From NCBI GenBank assembly GCA_030041195.1, contig JASHOI010000386.1:1-5842 (forward strand): 5,842 nucleotides of DNA. The letters are read 5' to 3'. The translations under genes were made by a program, and so were the position numbers. The notes under the pieces are model-generated. The model was not told where the DNA came from. It saw nothing but the letters and a program-made list of their open reading frames with translations, and made no database searches. Below, in pieces: positions 1-4,692 of this stretch. This stretch comes from Streptosporangiaceae bacterium. GTDB taxonomy: Bacteria > Actinomycetota > Actinomycetes > Streptosporangiales > Streptosporangiaceae. Each line of letters starts with the position of its first letter. Position 1 is the first letter of the stretch.

Positions 1-254
1 TGGCCCGGGCCCGCGTCGCCGACGCGCGGGTCGCGGCCGCCCGGGTGGGCGCCGAGCCCGCTGGCGACCCGGATCCCTACCGGGTGCGCCCCGAGCCGGA
101 CGACAATGCTGACCCGGACGCCGTGGCGGCGGAAGGGGAGGTGGGCGGCGGCCCGGCCGATGACGGAGCGGTGACAGAGTGGGAAGGCGCGGAGAGCGCG
201 GGCCCGCTCGGCCGTTACCCGGCAACCGGCGCACATCGCCCGGGCCGCGCCTGA
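1..254 (+). CDS. rbfA: RbfA, 30S ribosome-binding factor A (3' end only)
   Basis: This is the C-terminal end of the small KH-fold protein RbfA, which binds the immature 30S subunit during late 16S rRNA maturation and cold adaptation. The frame is read from base 3 and stops at TGA 252-254, giving 83 visible residues. The KH core lies upstream of the window. What identifies it is an Ala/Arg-rich helix followed by AGDPDPYR at visible residues 20-27, the usual closing motif of actinobacterial RbfA, together with the position just before the DHH phosphoesterase and truB. Oddly, about 56 residues continue past that motif, rich in Asp, Glu, Gly, Pro and Ala, where relatives usually stop soon after. 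The tail is probably disordered. Identity rests on a short motif plus gene order, so it is likely but not proven. Confidence 0.78.
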   Translation, partial: ARARVADARVAAARVGAEPAGDPDPYRVRPEPDDNADPDAVAAEGEVGGGPADDGAVTEWEGAESAGPLGRYPATGAHRPGRA

Positions 255-287
255 CCGGGCTCGCGGTAAAAGCGCGGTGATAGGAGT

Positions 288-338
288 CGCGACGCCGGAG
301 TACGCGTGTGCCGGCGTCGCGGCCCGGTCGCCGACCGG
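288..338 (+). terminator. tandem GC-rich hairpins after rbfA, candidate terminator
   Basis: Two perfect stem-loops lie back to back 33 bases after the rbfA stop. The first pairs CGCGACGCCGG (288-298) with CCGGCGTCGCG (311-321), an 11-bp stem with a 12-base loop. The second pairs CCGGTC (324-329) with GACCGG (333-338) around a 3-base loop. There is no T-run after either, so this is not a canonical intrinsic terminator. Hairpins without a T tract have been proposed to terminate or stabilise 3' ends in actinobacteria, but that role is debated. Position directly after an operon gene and before a long spacer supports a transcript 3' end. Confidence 0.5.
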
Positions 339-346
339 CTGGGATT

Positions 347-393
347 GCCGAAGATCTAGGAGCCTGGGCGGCGGTATGGGCTCGTAGATGATT
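347..393. repeat. palindromic repeat, copy 1 (degenerate)
   Basis: The left part, GCCGAAGATCTAGGAGCCT (347-365), is identical to the left part of copy 2 at 520-538, and both are followed five bases later by GCGGTAT. The copy is itself an imperfect palindrome: ATCTAGGAGCC (354-364) faces GGCTCGTAGAT (379-389) with 10 of 11 pairs and a 14-base loop. The right arm CTCGTAGATGATT (381-393) resembles CTCCTAGATCATT of copy 3 at 11 of 13 positions. This is a decayed member of the same family as the other two copies. Confidence 0.75.
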
Positions 394-519
394 AACTCGG
401 CGGTTTGATCTTGGTGGCGGGCCTGTTCTCAGGCTCTAGCGGCGATGTGGTGACCGGCGTCGCATCAGGAGCGGTCAGGTGCGGGCCGACGGCCGGTTTC
501 CGGATCCGCGGCGGGGTTC

Positions 520-576
520 GCCGAAGATCTAGGAGCCTCGCGTGCGGTATTTGCCGCGGATCCTCCTAGATCTTTT
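520..576. repeat. palindromic repeat, copy 2 (best-preserved, nested hairpin)
   Basis: The element has a perfect 12-bp stem, AAGATCTAGGAG (524-535) against CTCCTAGATCTT (563-574). Inside the 27-base loop is a second small hairpin, GCGG (544-547) with CCGC (554-557) and a 6-base loop. The left half matches copy 1 exactly over 19 bases. The right half (544-574) matches copy 3 (730-760) at 26 of 31 positions. Four T bases (573-576) end the stem on the + strand, so it could act as a weak terminator for transcripts entering the spacer, but the stem is AT-rich. It resembles REP/MITE-type intergenic repeats in form; no known family is recognised. Confidence 0.8.
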
Positions 577-618
577 AGGTGGCGGGCTGGGGCGCGAAGG
601 TGGCGGGCTGGGGCGCGG
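577..618. repeat. 21-bp tandem duplication, two units
   Basis: Two adjacent 21-base units, 577-597 and 598-618, begin AGGTGGCGGGCTGGGGCGCG and differ only at the last base (A versus G). They abut the right end of repeat copy 2. A related piece, GGTGGCGGGC, occurs at 413-422 downstream of copy 1, so the GC-rich unit seems to accompany the palindromic element. No coding frame here is convincing. Confidence 0.85.
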
Positions 619-723
619 CGCGGCGCCGGGTTTGTCGCGGATGGGCGAATCGGCACCGGAGCCGGCCAGTCGCTGTGACGCCGCGCCGGCAAGCGTGATG
701 ACGCAAACCAACGGGTTATTGCG

Positions 724-768
724 CTGCGAGCCCTATTTGCCCCAGATCCTCCTAGATCATTGGATCTT
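724..768. repeat. palindromic repeat, copy 3 (right half)
   Basis: Bases 730-760 match 544-574 of copy 2 at 26 of 31 positions, including the shared core GATCCTCCTAGATC (745-758). No matching left arm is present upstream where copy 2 has one (about 706-725), so this is a half element. Read on the other strand it also aligns without gaps to copy 1 (353-387), with the two outer blocks GATCTAGGAG and GGGCTCG-AG conserved. A second ATC-TT-containing piece, GGATCTTGA (762-770), follows. It ends about 130 bases before the next gene. Confidence 0.7.
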
Positions 769-886
769 GAATGCGGCGGGCGGCGCACCAGACCGGCCAT
801 GCGCTGGCGGGGGGTGTGCGGGGGCGCAGCCCTCCCACAGGTCGGTCCTCTAGTCGATTACCCGGCGGCCGGCAACGGCAGCGCGA

Positions 887-892
887 GATACT
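887..892 (+). promoter_or_regulatory. candidate -10 hexamer for a leaderless transcript
   Basis: GATACT ends 7 bases before the GTG at 900, matching TATACT at five of six positions. No Shine-Dalgarno sequence is visible between 880 and 899. Transcription starting at or next to 900 would give a leaderless mRNA, which is common in actinobacteria. There is no convincing -35 box about 17 bases upstream (GGCGGC region), so this is tentative. Confidence 0.28.
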
Positions 893-899
893 CACGGTC

Positions 900-1979
900 G
901 TGACGACCGAGCATCTGGGCACCGAGGACGAATGGGCGCGGGCCGTCAAGGCGCTGGACGGCGCCACCGAGATCTGCCTGGCCTGCCATGTCCGGCCGGA
1001 CGGGGATGCGCTCGGCTCGATGCTCGCGGTCGCGCAGGCCCTGCACGCGCGGTGCGGGCTCCCGCCCACCTCCCCTTCCCTCCACACTGCGCCGGCCAAC
1101 CACACTGCGCCGGCCAACATCATCGCCTCGTTCGGCGACCGGCCGTTTGAGATCCCGCGCATTCTCCGCTTTCTTCCCGGTGCCGAGCTGCTCAGCCCGC
1201 CGGACGTGTTCCCGGAGCGGCCCCAGGTCATGGTGACGTTCGACGCGGCCAGCCCGGACCGGCTCGGCCTGCTCGAGGCGAGCGCCGCGGCGGCCGGCGA
1301 GCTGATCGTGCTCGACCATCACGCGTCCAACACCAGGTTCGGCACCGTGAACCTGATCGATGATGCGGCCGCTGCCACCGCGGTGCTGGCGTTTGAGCTG
1401 GTCGGCAGGCTCGGCGTGGAAATCTCCCGGGACATCGCGCTCGGCTTGTACGCCGGTCTTGTCACCGACACTGGCTCGTTCAAGTACTCGAACACGTCCG
1501 CGCAGGTGCATGAGCTGGCCGCGCAGCTGCTGCGGACCGGCATCGAGCCCGGGGCGGTGGCGCACGAGTTGTGGGACCGCAGCCCGTTCGGGTTCCTTGG
1601 CCTGCTTTCCGCCGCGCTCGGCCGGGCGCGGCTCGAGCCGGACGCCGCGGCCGGCCACGGCCTGGTGTGGACGACCGTCACCCGCGGCGACCGGGCGGAA
1701 CACGGACTGCCGTACGAGGCGGCCGAATCAGTGATCGACGTGGTGCGCCGGACCGACGAGGCCGACGTGGCTGTCGTGCTCAAGGAGGACGACGACGGGT
1801 GCTGGCAGGTGTCGGCCAGGTCGAACGGCCTGACCGACGTCGGGCGCGCCTGCGTGGCGCTGGCCGGCGGGGGCCACCGGCTCGCGGCGGGTTTCAGCGC
1901 GAGCGGACCGGTCGCCGACATCATGACCGCGCTGCGCCGCCAGCTCGTGATTGCATCGCGGCCGGCTGGCGGGCGGTGA
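900..1979 (+). CDS. nrnA: DHH-family phosphoesterase, NrnA-type nano-RNase/pAp phosphatase
   Basis: A 359-residue cytoplasmic enzyme of the DHH/DHHA1 superfamily. NrnA-type members degrade 2-5-nt RNA to mononucleotides and often dephosphorylate pAp; some actinobacterial members act on cyclic dinucleotides, so the exact substrate is inferred. Metal-binding motifs are all present: HVRPDGDALGS (residues 30-40), D115 in VTFDAASPDR, DHH at 139-141, and D190 in GLVTDTGS. The DHHA1 domain carries GGGH (323-326). GTG 900 was chosen because it places the N-terminal helix just before the first motif; the frame stays open upstream to 771 but that part is low-complexity and touches a repeat. No ribosome binding site is evident. 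Residues 62-73 are a tandem HTAPAN duplication in a stretch that is normally short. The stop overlaps the truB start, implying translational coupling. Confidence 0.9.
   Translation: MTTEHLGTEDEWARAVKALDGATEICLACHVRPDGDALGSMLAVAQALHARCGLPPTSPSLHTAPANHTAPANIIASFGDRPFEIPRILRFLPGAELLSPPDVFPERPQVMVTFDAASPDRLGLLEASAAAAGELIVLDHHASNTRFGTVNLIDDAAAATAVLAFELVGRLGVEISRDIALGLYAGLVTDTGSFKYSNTSAQVHELAAQLLRTGIEPGAVAHELWDRSPFGFLGLLSAALGRARLEPDAAAGHGLVWTTVTRGDRAEHGLPYEAAESVIDVVRRTDEADVAVVLKEDDDGCWQVSARSNGLTDVGRACVALAGGGHRLAAGFSASGPVADIMTALRRQLVIASRPAGGR
1083..1118 (+). repeat. perfect 18-bp in-frame tandem duplication inside the nrnA-like gene
   Basis: CACACTGCGCCGGCCAAC occurs at 1083-1100 and again at 1101-1118 without a mismatch. 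Being six codons long, it keeps frame and gives HTAPAN twice (residues 62-73). It lies between the first metal-binding motif and the SFGD-x-PF segment, where relatives have only a short turn and strand, so it probably lengthens a surface loop away from the active site. Confidence 0.95.
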
Positions 1980-2878
1980 CGGGAGCGGCGGGCGGCCAGA
2001 GCGGCCTGGTCATCGTCGACAAGCCGCAGGGCCTGACCTCGCACGACGTGGTGGGGCGGATCCGCCGTCTGGCCGGGACCCGCCGCGTCGGGCATGCCGG
2101 CACGCTGGACCCGATGGCCACCGGGGTGCTCGTGATCGGAGTGGAGAAGGCCACCAGGCTGCTCGGCCACCTCGCGCTGAGCGAGAAGGAGTACTCGGCC
2201 ACGATCCGGCTCGGCCAGACGACCGACACCGACGATGCCGAGGGGCGGGTGACCGCCGAGACCTCGGCGGCCGGGGTCTCCCGAGCGTCGCTGGAAGCGG
2301 CAGCGGCCGCGCTGACCGGCGAGATCGAGCAGGTGCCCCCCGGGTACAGCGCGATCAAGGTGGCCGGGAAGCGTGCTTACCGGCTGGCCAGGGAGGGCGC
2401 CGCTCCCGAGCTCGCGGCGAGGACCGTGACCGTGACGGCCTTCGACGTCGGCGCCGTGCGCCGGGCCGGCGACCTGCTGGACGCGGACGTCACGATCACC
2501 TGCTCCAGCGGGACCTACATCCGGGCGCTGGCCCGCGACCTTGGCCGGGCGCTCGGCGTGGGCGGGCACCTCACCGCGCTGCGCCGGACCCGCGTGGGGC
2601 CTTACCGGATCGCCGACGCCGCCACCCTCGATCAGCTGTCGGCCAGATTCGCGGTGATCCCGCTCGCCGAGGCGGCCGGCGCCGCGTTCAGGGCGGTGCA
2701 CCTCACCGGGGATCAGGCGCGCTCGGTCGCGCACGGTGGCAGGATCGCAATCGGTGAGCTGGACTGGCCCGTCGGGGCGCCGGGGCCGGTCGCCGCGTTC
2801 GCGCCGGATGGATCGCTGATCGCGCTGCTGACCGAGCAGTCCGGCCAGGCCAGGCCGCTCGCCGTCTTCGTCCCGTGA
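1976..2878 (+). CDS. truB: tRNA pseudouridine-55 synthase TruB
   Basis: TruB converts U55 in the T-loop of tRNAs to pseudouridine and also acts as a tRNA chaperone. The 300-residue length is normal for the family. The start is GTG 1976, which overlaps the preceding stop as GTGA; it lies ten residues before the conserved LVIVDKPQGLTSHDVV segment (11-26). The catalytic aspartate is D45 in GHAGTLDPMATGVL. Other family motifs are KEYSATIRLGQTTDTDDAEG (Y73 is the tyrosine that packs in the active site), GYSAIK (123-128) and SGTYIRAL (178-185). The last 70 or so residues form the actinobacterial TruB C-terminal, PUA-like RNA-binding domain. No strong ribosome binding site precedes it, so translation is probably coupled to the upstream gene. 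Confidence 0.96.
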   Translation: MTGAAGGQSGLVIVDKPQGLTSHDVVGRIRRLAGTRRVGHAGTLDPMATGVLVIGVEKATRLLGHLALSEKEYSATIRLGQTTDTDDAEGRVTAETSAAGVSRASLEAAAAALTGEIEQVPPGYSAIKVAGKRAYRLAREGAAPELAARTVTVTAFDVGAVRRAGDLLDADVTITCSSGTYIRALARDLGRALGVGGHLTALRRTRVGPYRIADAATLDQLSARFAVIPLAEAAGAAFRAVHLTGDQARSVAHGGRIAIGELDWPVGAPGPVAAFAPDGSLIALLTEQSGQARPLAVFVP

Positions 2879-2938
2879 CCGCCGCGCAGCGGGCGGTCGC
2901 GGCGCATGGCAGGCTTGGAGAGTCAGGCCGACGCGACC

Positions 2939-2948
2939 GGGGGAGGAA
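2939..2948 (+). promoter_or_regulatory. ribosome binding site of ribF
   Basis: The purine-rich GGGGGAGGAA ends six bases before ATG 2955. It is a good Shine-Dalgarno match and fixes this ATG as the start in preference to the in-frame sequence upstream. truB and ribF are separated by 76 bases, so ribF has its own initiation signal and does not depend on coupling. Confidence 0.75.
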
Positions 2949-2954
2949 CCGTAC

Positions 2955-3905
2955 ATGCACCGCTGGGAGGGCCTGGACCAAGTGCCCGACGGCTGGGGCC
3001 CCTCCGTGGTCACCATCGGGGTCTTCGACGGCGTGCACCGGGGCCATCAGCGCGTCGTGGGCCGGGCCGCCGAGATAGCGGCGGAGCTCGGGCTGCCGGT
3101 GGTGGTGGTGACGTTCGACCCGCACCCGGACGAGGTGGTGCGGCCCGGCTCCCATCCGCCGTTCCTGAGCAGCGCCAGGCGGCGCGCTGAGCTGCTCGCC
3201 GGTCTCGGCGTCGACGCGGTGTGCGTGCTGCCGTTCACCCGCGAGTTCTCGCAGCTCGGGCCCGACGAGTTCGTCCGCGCCGTGCTCGTCGACCGGCTGC
3301 ACGCCGCGCGGGTGGTGGTGGGCGAGGACTTCCGGTTCGGCTACCGGGCCGCGGGCGACGTCGCGCTGCTCGCGGAGCTCGGCGAGAAGTATGAGTTCAC
3401 GGCGATGGGAATACCCCTCGTCGCGGATGACGGCGTCCGGATCTCCTCGAGCGGGATCAGGGCCCAGCTCGCGGCCGGTGATGTGACCGGCGCCGAACGC
3501 GACCTGGGGCGCCCGCACCGGGTCGAGGGCGTCGTGGTGCGGGGCCGCCAGCGCGGCCGGGGGCTCGGCTTCCCGACCGCCAACCTGGAAACGCTCCCGC
3601 ACACCGCGGTCCCCGCCGACGGCATCTACGCGGGCTGGCTGATCAGCCTCGACCCGTCAGGGCGGGAGGCCGAGCGCTGGCCCGCCGCGATCTCGGTCGG
3701 CACCAACCCCACCTTCGAGGAGCAGGAACGCAGCGTCGAGGCCTATGCGCTCGACCGTGACGACCTGGACCTGTACGGGGTGCACGTGGCCGTGGACTTC
3801 CTCGCCAGGCTCCGCGGCATGGAGCGGTTCGACTCGGTCGACGAGCTGGTCGCCCAGATGCACCTGGACGTCGACGCCGCCCGTCTGGTCTGCGCCGGCG
3901 GGTAG
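2955..3905 (+). CDS. ribF: bifunctional riboflavin kinase / FMN adenylyltransferase RibF
   Basis: RibF phosphorylates riboflavin to FMN and adenylates FMN to FAD in the cytoplasm. At 316 residues it is full length. The N-terminal nucleotidyltransferase domain shows GVFDGVHRGH (22-31), TFDPHP near residue 55, and RISSSGIR (162-169), the family's HxGH-like and ISSTxIR-like nucleotide-binding motifs. The C-terminal kinase domain shows GRGLGFPTANL (about 201-211), with T208 and N210 of the PTAN metal/ATP site, then DGIYAGW, SVGTNPTF, and a conserved acidic end with DLYG, LR-x-M and QMHLD. It lies downstream of truB in the same direction, as in many bacteria, and precedes rpsO after a 243-base gap. 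Nothing is missing or unusual. Confidence 0.97.
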   Translation: MHRWEGLDQVPDGWGPSVVTIGVFDGVHRGHQRVVGRAAEIAAELGLPVVVVTFDPHPDEVVRPGSHPPFLSSARRRAELLAGLGVDAVCVLPFTREFSQLGPDEFVRAVLVDRLHAARVVVGEDFRFGYRAAGDVALLAELGEKYEFTAMGIPLVADDGVRISSSGIRAQLAAGDVTGAERDLGRPHRVEGVVVRGRQRGRGLGFPTANLETLPHTAVPADGIYAGWLISLDPSGREAERWPAAISVGTNPTFEEQERSVEAYALDRDDLDLYGVHVAVDFLARLRGMERFDSVDELVAQMHLDVDAARLVCAGG

Positions 3906-3918
3906 TGGCACCGGGTTT

Positions 3919-3940
3919 AGCGGCTCAGTGTCCGGCTGCT
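3919..3940 (+). terminator. weak hairpin after ribF
   Basis: AGCGGC (3919-3924) can pair with GCTGCT (3935-3940), six pairs including one G-T, around a 10-base loop, 14 bases after the ribF stop. There is no T-run. It could mark a partial transcript end but is weak; read-through into rpsO is equally plausible. Confidence 0.25.
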
Positions 3941-3961
3941 GGCGTGATGGGGCGGTCGGCA

Positions 3962-3977
3962 TGGTACCGTTAATAGT
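3962..3977 (+). promoter_or_regulatory. possible rpsO promoter region (AT-rich patch)
   Basis: TGGTACCGTTAATAGT is one of the few AT-rich patches in the spacer and contains TACCGT (3965-3970), which fits the loose TAnnnT -10 pattern. No clear -35 element is present at the right distance. If used, it would start a transcript just ahead of the leader stem-loops of rpsO. Tentative. Confidence 0.25.
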
Positions 3978-3978
3978 C

Positions 3979-4116
3979 GGCCGGTGTATCCGGCCAGGTT
4001 AGCTGCGCCCTCATGCGGCTTTCCTCTGGGAACAGCCACGCTGTGCTGTGTGCTGGCGTGGCGTGCGCCCAGGCGCATCCAGCCCCGAGCGGTCTGGTAC
4101 CGATACCCATCGGGGC
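3979..4116 (+). ncRNA. structured rpsO leader, candidate S15 autoregulatory element
   Basis: Four stems can be drawn by eye in the 5' untranslated region: GGCCGG/CCGGCC (3979-3984 with 3990-3995, loop TGTAT); CCACGC/GCGTGG (4036-4041 with 4056-4061); TGCGC/GCGCA (4064-4068 with 4073-4077, loop CCAG); and GCCCCGA/TCGGGGC (4082-4088 with 4110-4116). The last encloses a smaller CGGT/ACCG hairpin (4090-4093 with 4099-4102), and ends 22 bases before the AAGGAG site. Ribosomal protein S15 is known to bind its own mRNA leader and repress translation in several phyla using unrelated RNA folds. That this leader does so is inference from position and structure. Only visible pairing was used, not a folding calculation. 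Confidence 0.45.
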
Positions 4117-4138
4117 ACCCAGTGACGACCAAGTGACG

Positions 4139-4144
4139 AAGGAG
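4139..4144 (+). promoter_or_regulatory. ribosome binding site of rpsO
   Basis: AAGGAG sits four bases before GTG 4149 and supports that start. It lies inside the second of two direct copies of AGTGACGA (4121-4128 and 4132-4139), which overlap its first base. Confidence 0.8.
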
Positions 4145-4148
4145 CAAC

Positions 4149-4418
4149 GTGCCGCTAGAGACCACGGTGAAGAAGGAGATCATCGCCGGGCACGCGACCA
4201 GTGAGGGTGACACCGGCTCGCCGGAGGTCCAAGTCGCGCTGCTGACTCGGCGGATCCAGGATCTGACCGAGCACCTGAAGGTGCACAAGCACGATCATCA
4301 CAGCCGCCGCGGGTTGCTGCTGCTGGTCGGCCGCCGTCGGCGGCTGCTGCAGTACCTGTCCAGGAAGGACATCAACCGCTACCGCGACCTGATCGAAAAG
4401 CTCGGCCTGCGCAGGTAG
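4149..4418 (+). CDS. rpsO: 30S ribosomal protein S15
   Basis: S15 is a primary 16S rRNA-binding protein that nucleates the 30S platform through the central-domain three-way junction. The product has exactly the usual 89 residues. Family sequence includes [13 protein letters not shown] (21-33), the rRNA-contact stretch [15 protein letters not shown] (42-56), RRLLQYL (64-70) and the invariant end LIEKLGLRR. The GTG start has a good AAGGAG site. Upstream is a structured leader and downstream is pnp, the rpsO-pnp pairing found across most bacteria. The protein itself is unremarkable; the noncoding sequence on both sides is the part worth attention. Confidence 0.98.
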   Translation: MPLETTVKKEIIAGHATSEGDTGSPEVQVALLTRRIQDLTEHLKVHKHDHHSRRGLLLLVGRRRRLLQYLSRKDINRYRDLIEKLGLRR

Positions 4419-4435
4419 GTTGAGGCAAACCTGCG
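4410..4435 (+). other. stem-loop spanning the rpsO stop codon
   Basis: CGCAGGT (4410-4416) pairs perfectly with ACCTGCG (4429-4435) around a 12-base loop that includes most of the TAG stop (4416-4418). There is no T-run after it; an A-rich stretch follows. It could slow 3' exonucleases or mark a processing point between rpsO and pnp. It also overlaps the perfect palindrome CCTGCGCAGG (4406-4415). Role inferred only. Confidence 0.4.
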
Positions 4436-4436
4436 G

Positions 4437-4475
4437 ACAACTGAATACGACGAAAGAGAAAGAAACTACAACGAC
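4437..4475 (+). other. A-rich single-stranded stretch in the rpsO-pnp spacer
   Basis: About half of these 39 bases are A (21 by my count) and only three are T, in a window otherwise dominated by G and C. It includes GAAAGAGAAAGAAAC (4452-4466). Such a stretch would be unpaired in RNA and could be an entry site for ribonucleases or PNPase itself. No open frame is associated. Confidence 0.5.
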
Positions 4476-4535
4476 GTCCCGCGGCCCCGGCCCAGGAGCG
4501 CTCAGAGGCGCCCAGCGTGCCGGTCCTCGGTAGTG

Positions 4536-4594
4536 GTTCTCGGGCCAGGGAGATGGCTCCCGCCGAGCGGTATCCGCTCACCCGGGCCGAGAAC
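4536..4594 (+). ncRNA. predicted three-way-junction RNA in the rpsO-pnp spacer
   Basis: The outer stem joins GTTCTCGG (4536-4543) with CCGAGAAC (4587-4594), eight perfect pairs, and after one G-G mismatch continues with CC/GG (4545-4546 with 4584-4585). It encloses two perfect hairpins: GGGAG-ATGG-CTCCC (4548-4561) and GAGCGG-TAT-CCGCTC (4565-4579). In E. coli and Streptomyces a stem-loop between rpsO and pnp is cut by RNase III, and in E. coli this lets PNPase repress its own mRNA. This structure sits in the equivalent place, so a similar role is a reasonable inference. Pairing was drawn by hand. Confidence 0.55.
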
Positions 4595-4638
4595 TTCGAT
4601 CGAAGACCGGCCGACAGCCGGCCTGGCCAGGCAGTCGG
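4594..4638 (+). other. run of palindromes upstream of pnp
   Basis: CTTCGATCGAAG (4594-4605) and GCCTGGCCAGGC (4621-4632) are perfect 12-bp palindromes. Between and around them CCGGC/GCCGG (4607-4611 with 4617-4621) and CCGAC/GTCGG (4611-4615 with 4634-4638) offer competing stems. The segment could extend the upstream RNA structure or, as DNA, bind a dimeric regulator. No known operator is recognised. Confidence 0.4.
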
Positions 4639-4676
4639 TGCGTGCTCACTGGTGGCGGGCAGACGCGGGACCTCAC

Positions 4677-4685
4677 AAAGGAGGT
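4677..4685 (+). promoter_or_regulatory. strong ribosome binding site of pnp
   Basis: AAAGGAGGT is a full-length match to the 3' end of 16S rRNA and lies seven bases before GTG 4693. It is the strongest such site in the window and settles the pnp start. Confidence 0.9.
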
Positions 4686-4692
4686 CTCACCC

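Larger units (their letters stand above)
255..899. other. 645-base gene-free spacer between rbfA and nrnA-like gene
   Basis: No recognisable protein is encoded here on either strand. It contains the post-rbfA hairpins, three copies or half-copies of a palindromic repeat, one 21-bp tandem duplication, and a small hairpin GCCTG-TTCT-CAGGC (421-434). From about 770 to 890 the sequence is GC-rich with no clear structure. Related clusters usually have these two genes close together, so the spacer looks like an insertion or expansion. Any promoter for the downstream genes would have to lie here. Confidence 0.7.

Noticed and set aside
347..760. CRISPR array
   Set aside because: The repeats are in both orientations, unevenly spaced, and individually palindromic, with no spacers of constant length and no cas gene.
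347..768. Insertion sequence with terminal inverted repeats
   Set aside because: Copies 1 and 3 do face each other, but no transposase or remnant lies between them and no flanking target duplication was seen. At most it is a non-autonomous element.
465..800. 111-codon minus-strand frame in the spacer
   Set aside because: It crosses two repeat copies, and the product is Arg/Pro/Ala-rich with a repeated segment due only to the tandem DNA units.
542..853. 103-codon plus-strand frame in the spacer
   Set aside because: It runs through the palindromic repeat and both 21-bp units, has no ribosome binding site, and ends without any recognisable sequence. The repeat explains its repeated Gly-rich segment.
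771..899. Upstream in-frame extension of the phosphoesterase (ATG 771 or GTG 816)
   Set aside because: The added residues are Arg/Gly-rich, unlike the family N-terminus, and the frame begins at the edge of a repeat copy. GTG 900 fits the family length and domain start better.
858..1703. 281-codon minus-strand frame
   Set aside because: It is a shadow of the phosphoesterase gene with biased composition and no motif.
1319..3016. 565-codon open frame on the minus strand
   Set aside because: It lies opposite nrnA, truB and the ribF start, all with full family motifs. Its product is a low-complexity Arg/Pro/Gly sequence typical of antisense frames in GC-rich DNA.
4013..4204. 63-codon plus-strand frame across the rpsO leader
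   Set aside because: It overlaps the start of rpsO in another frame, has no ribosome binding site, and the region is better explained as a structured leader.
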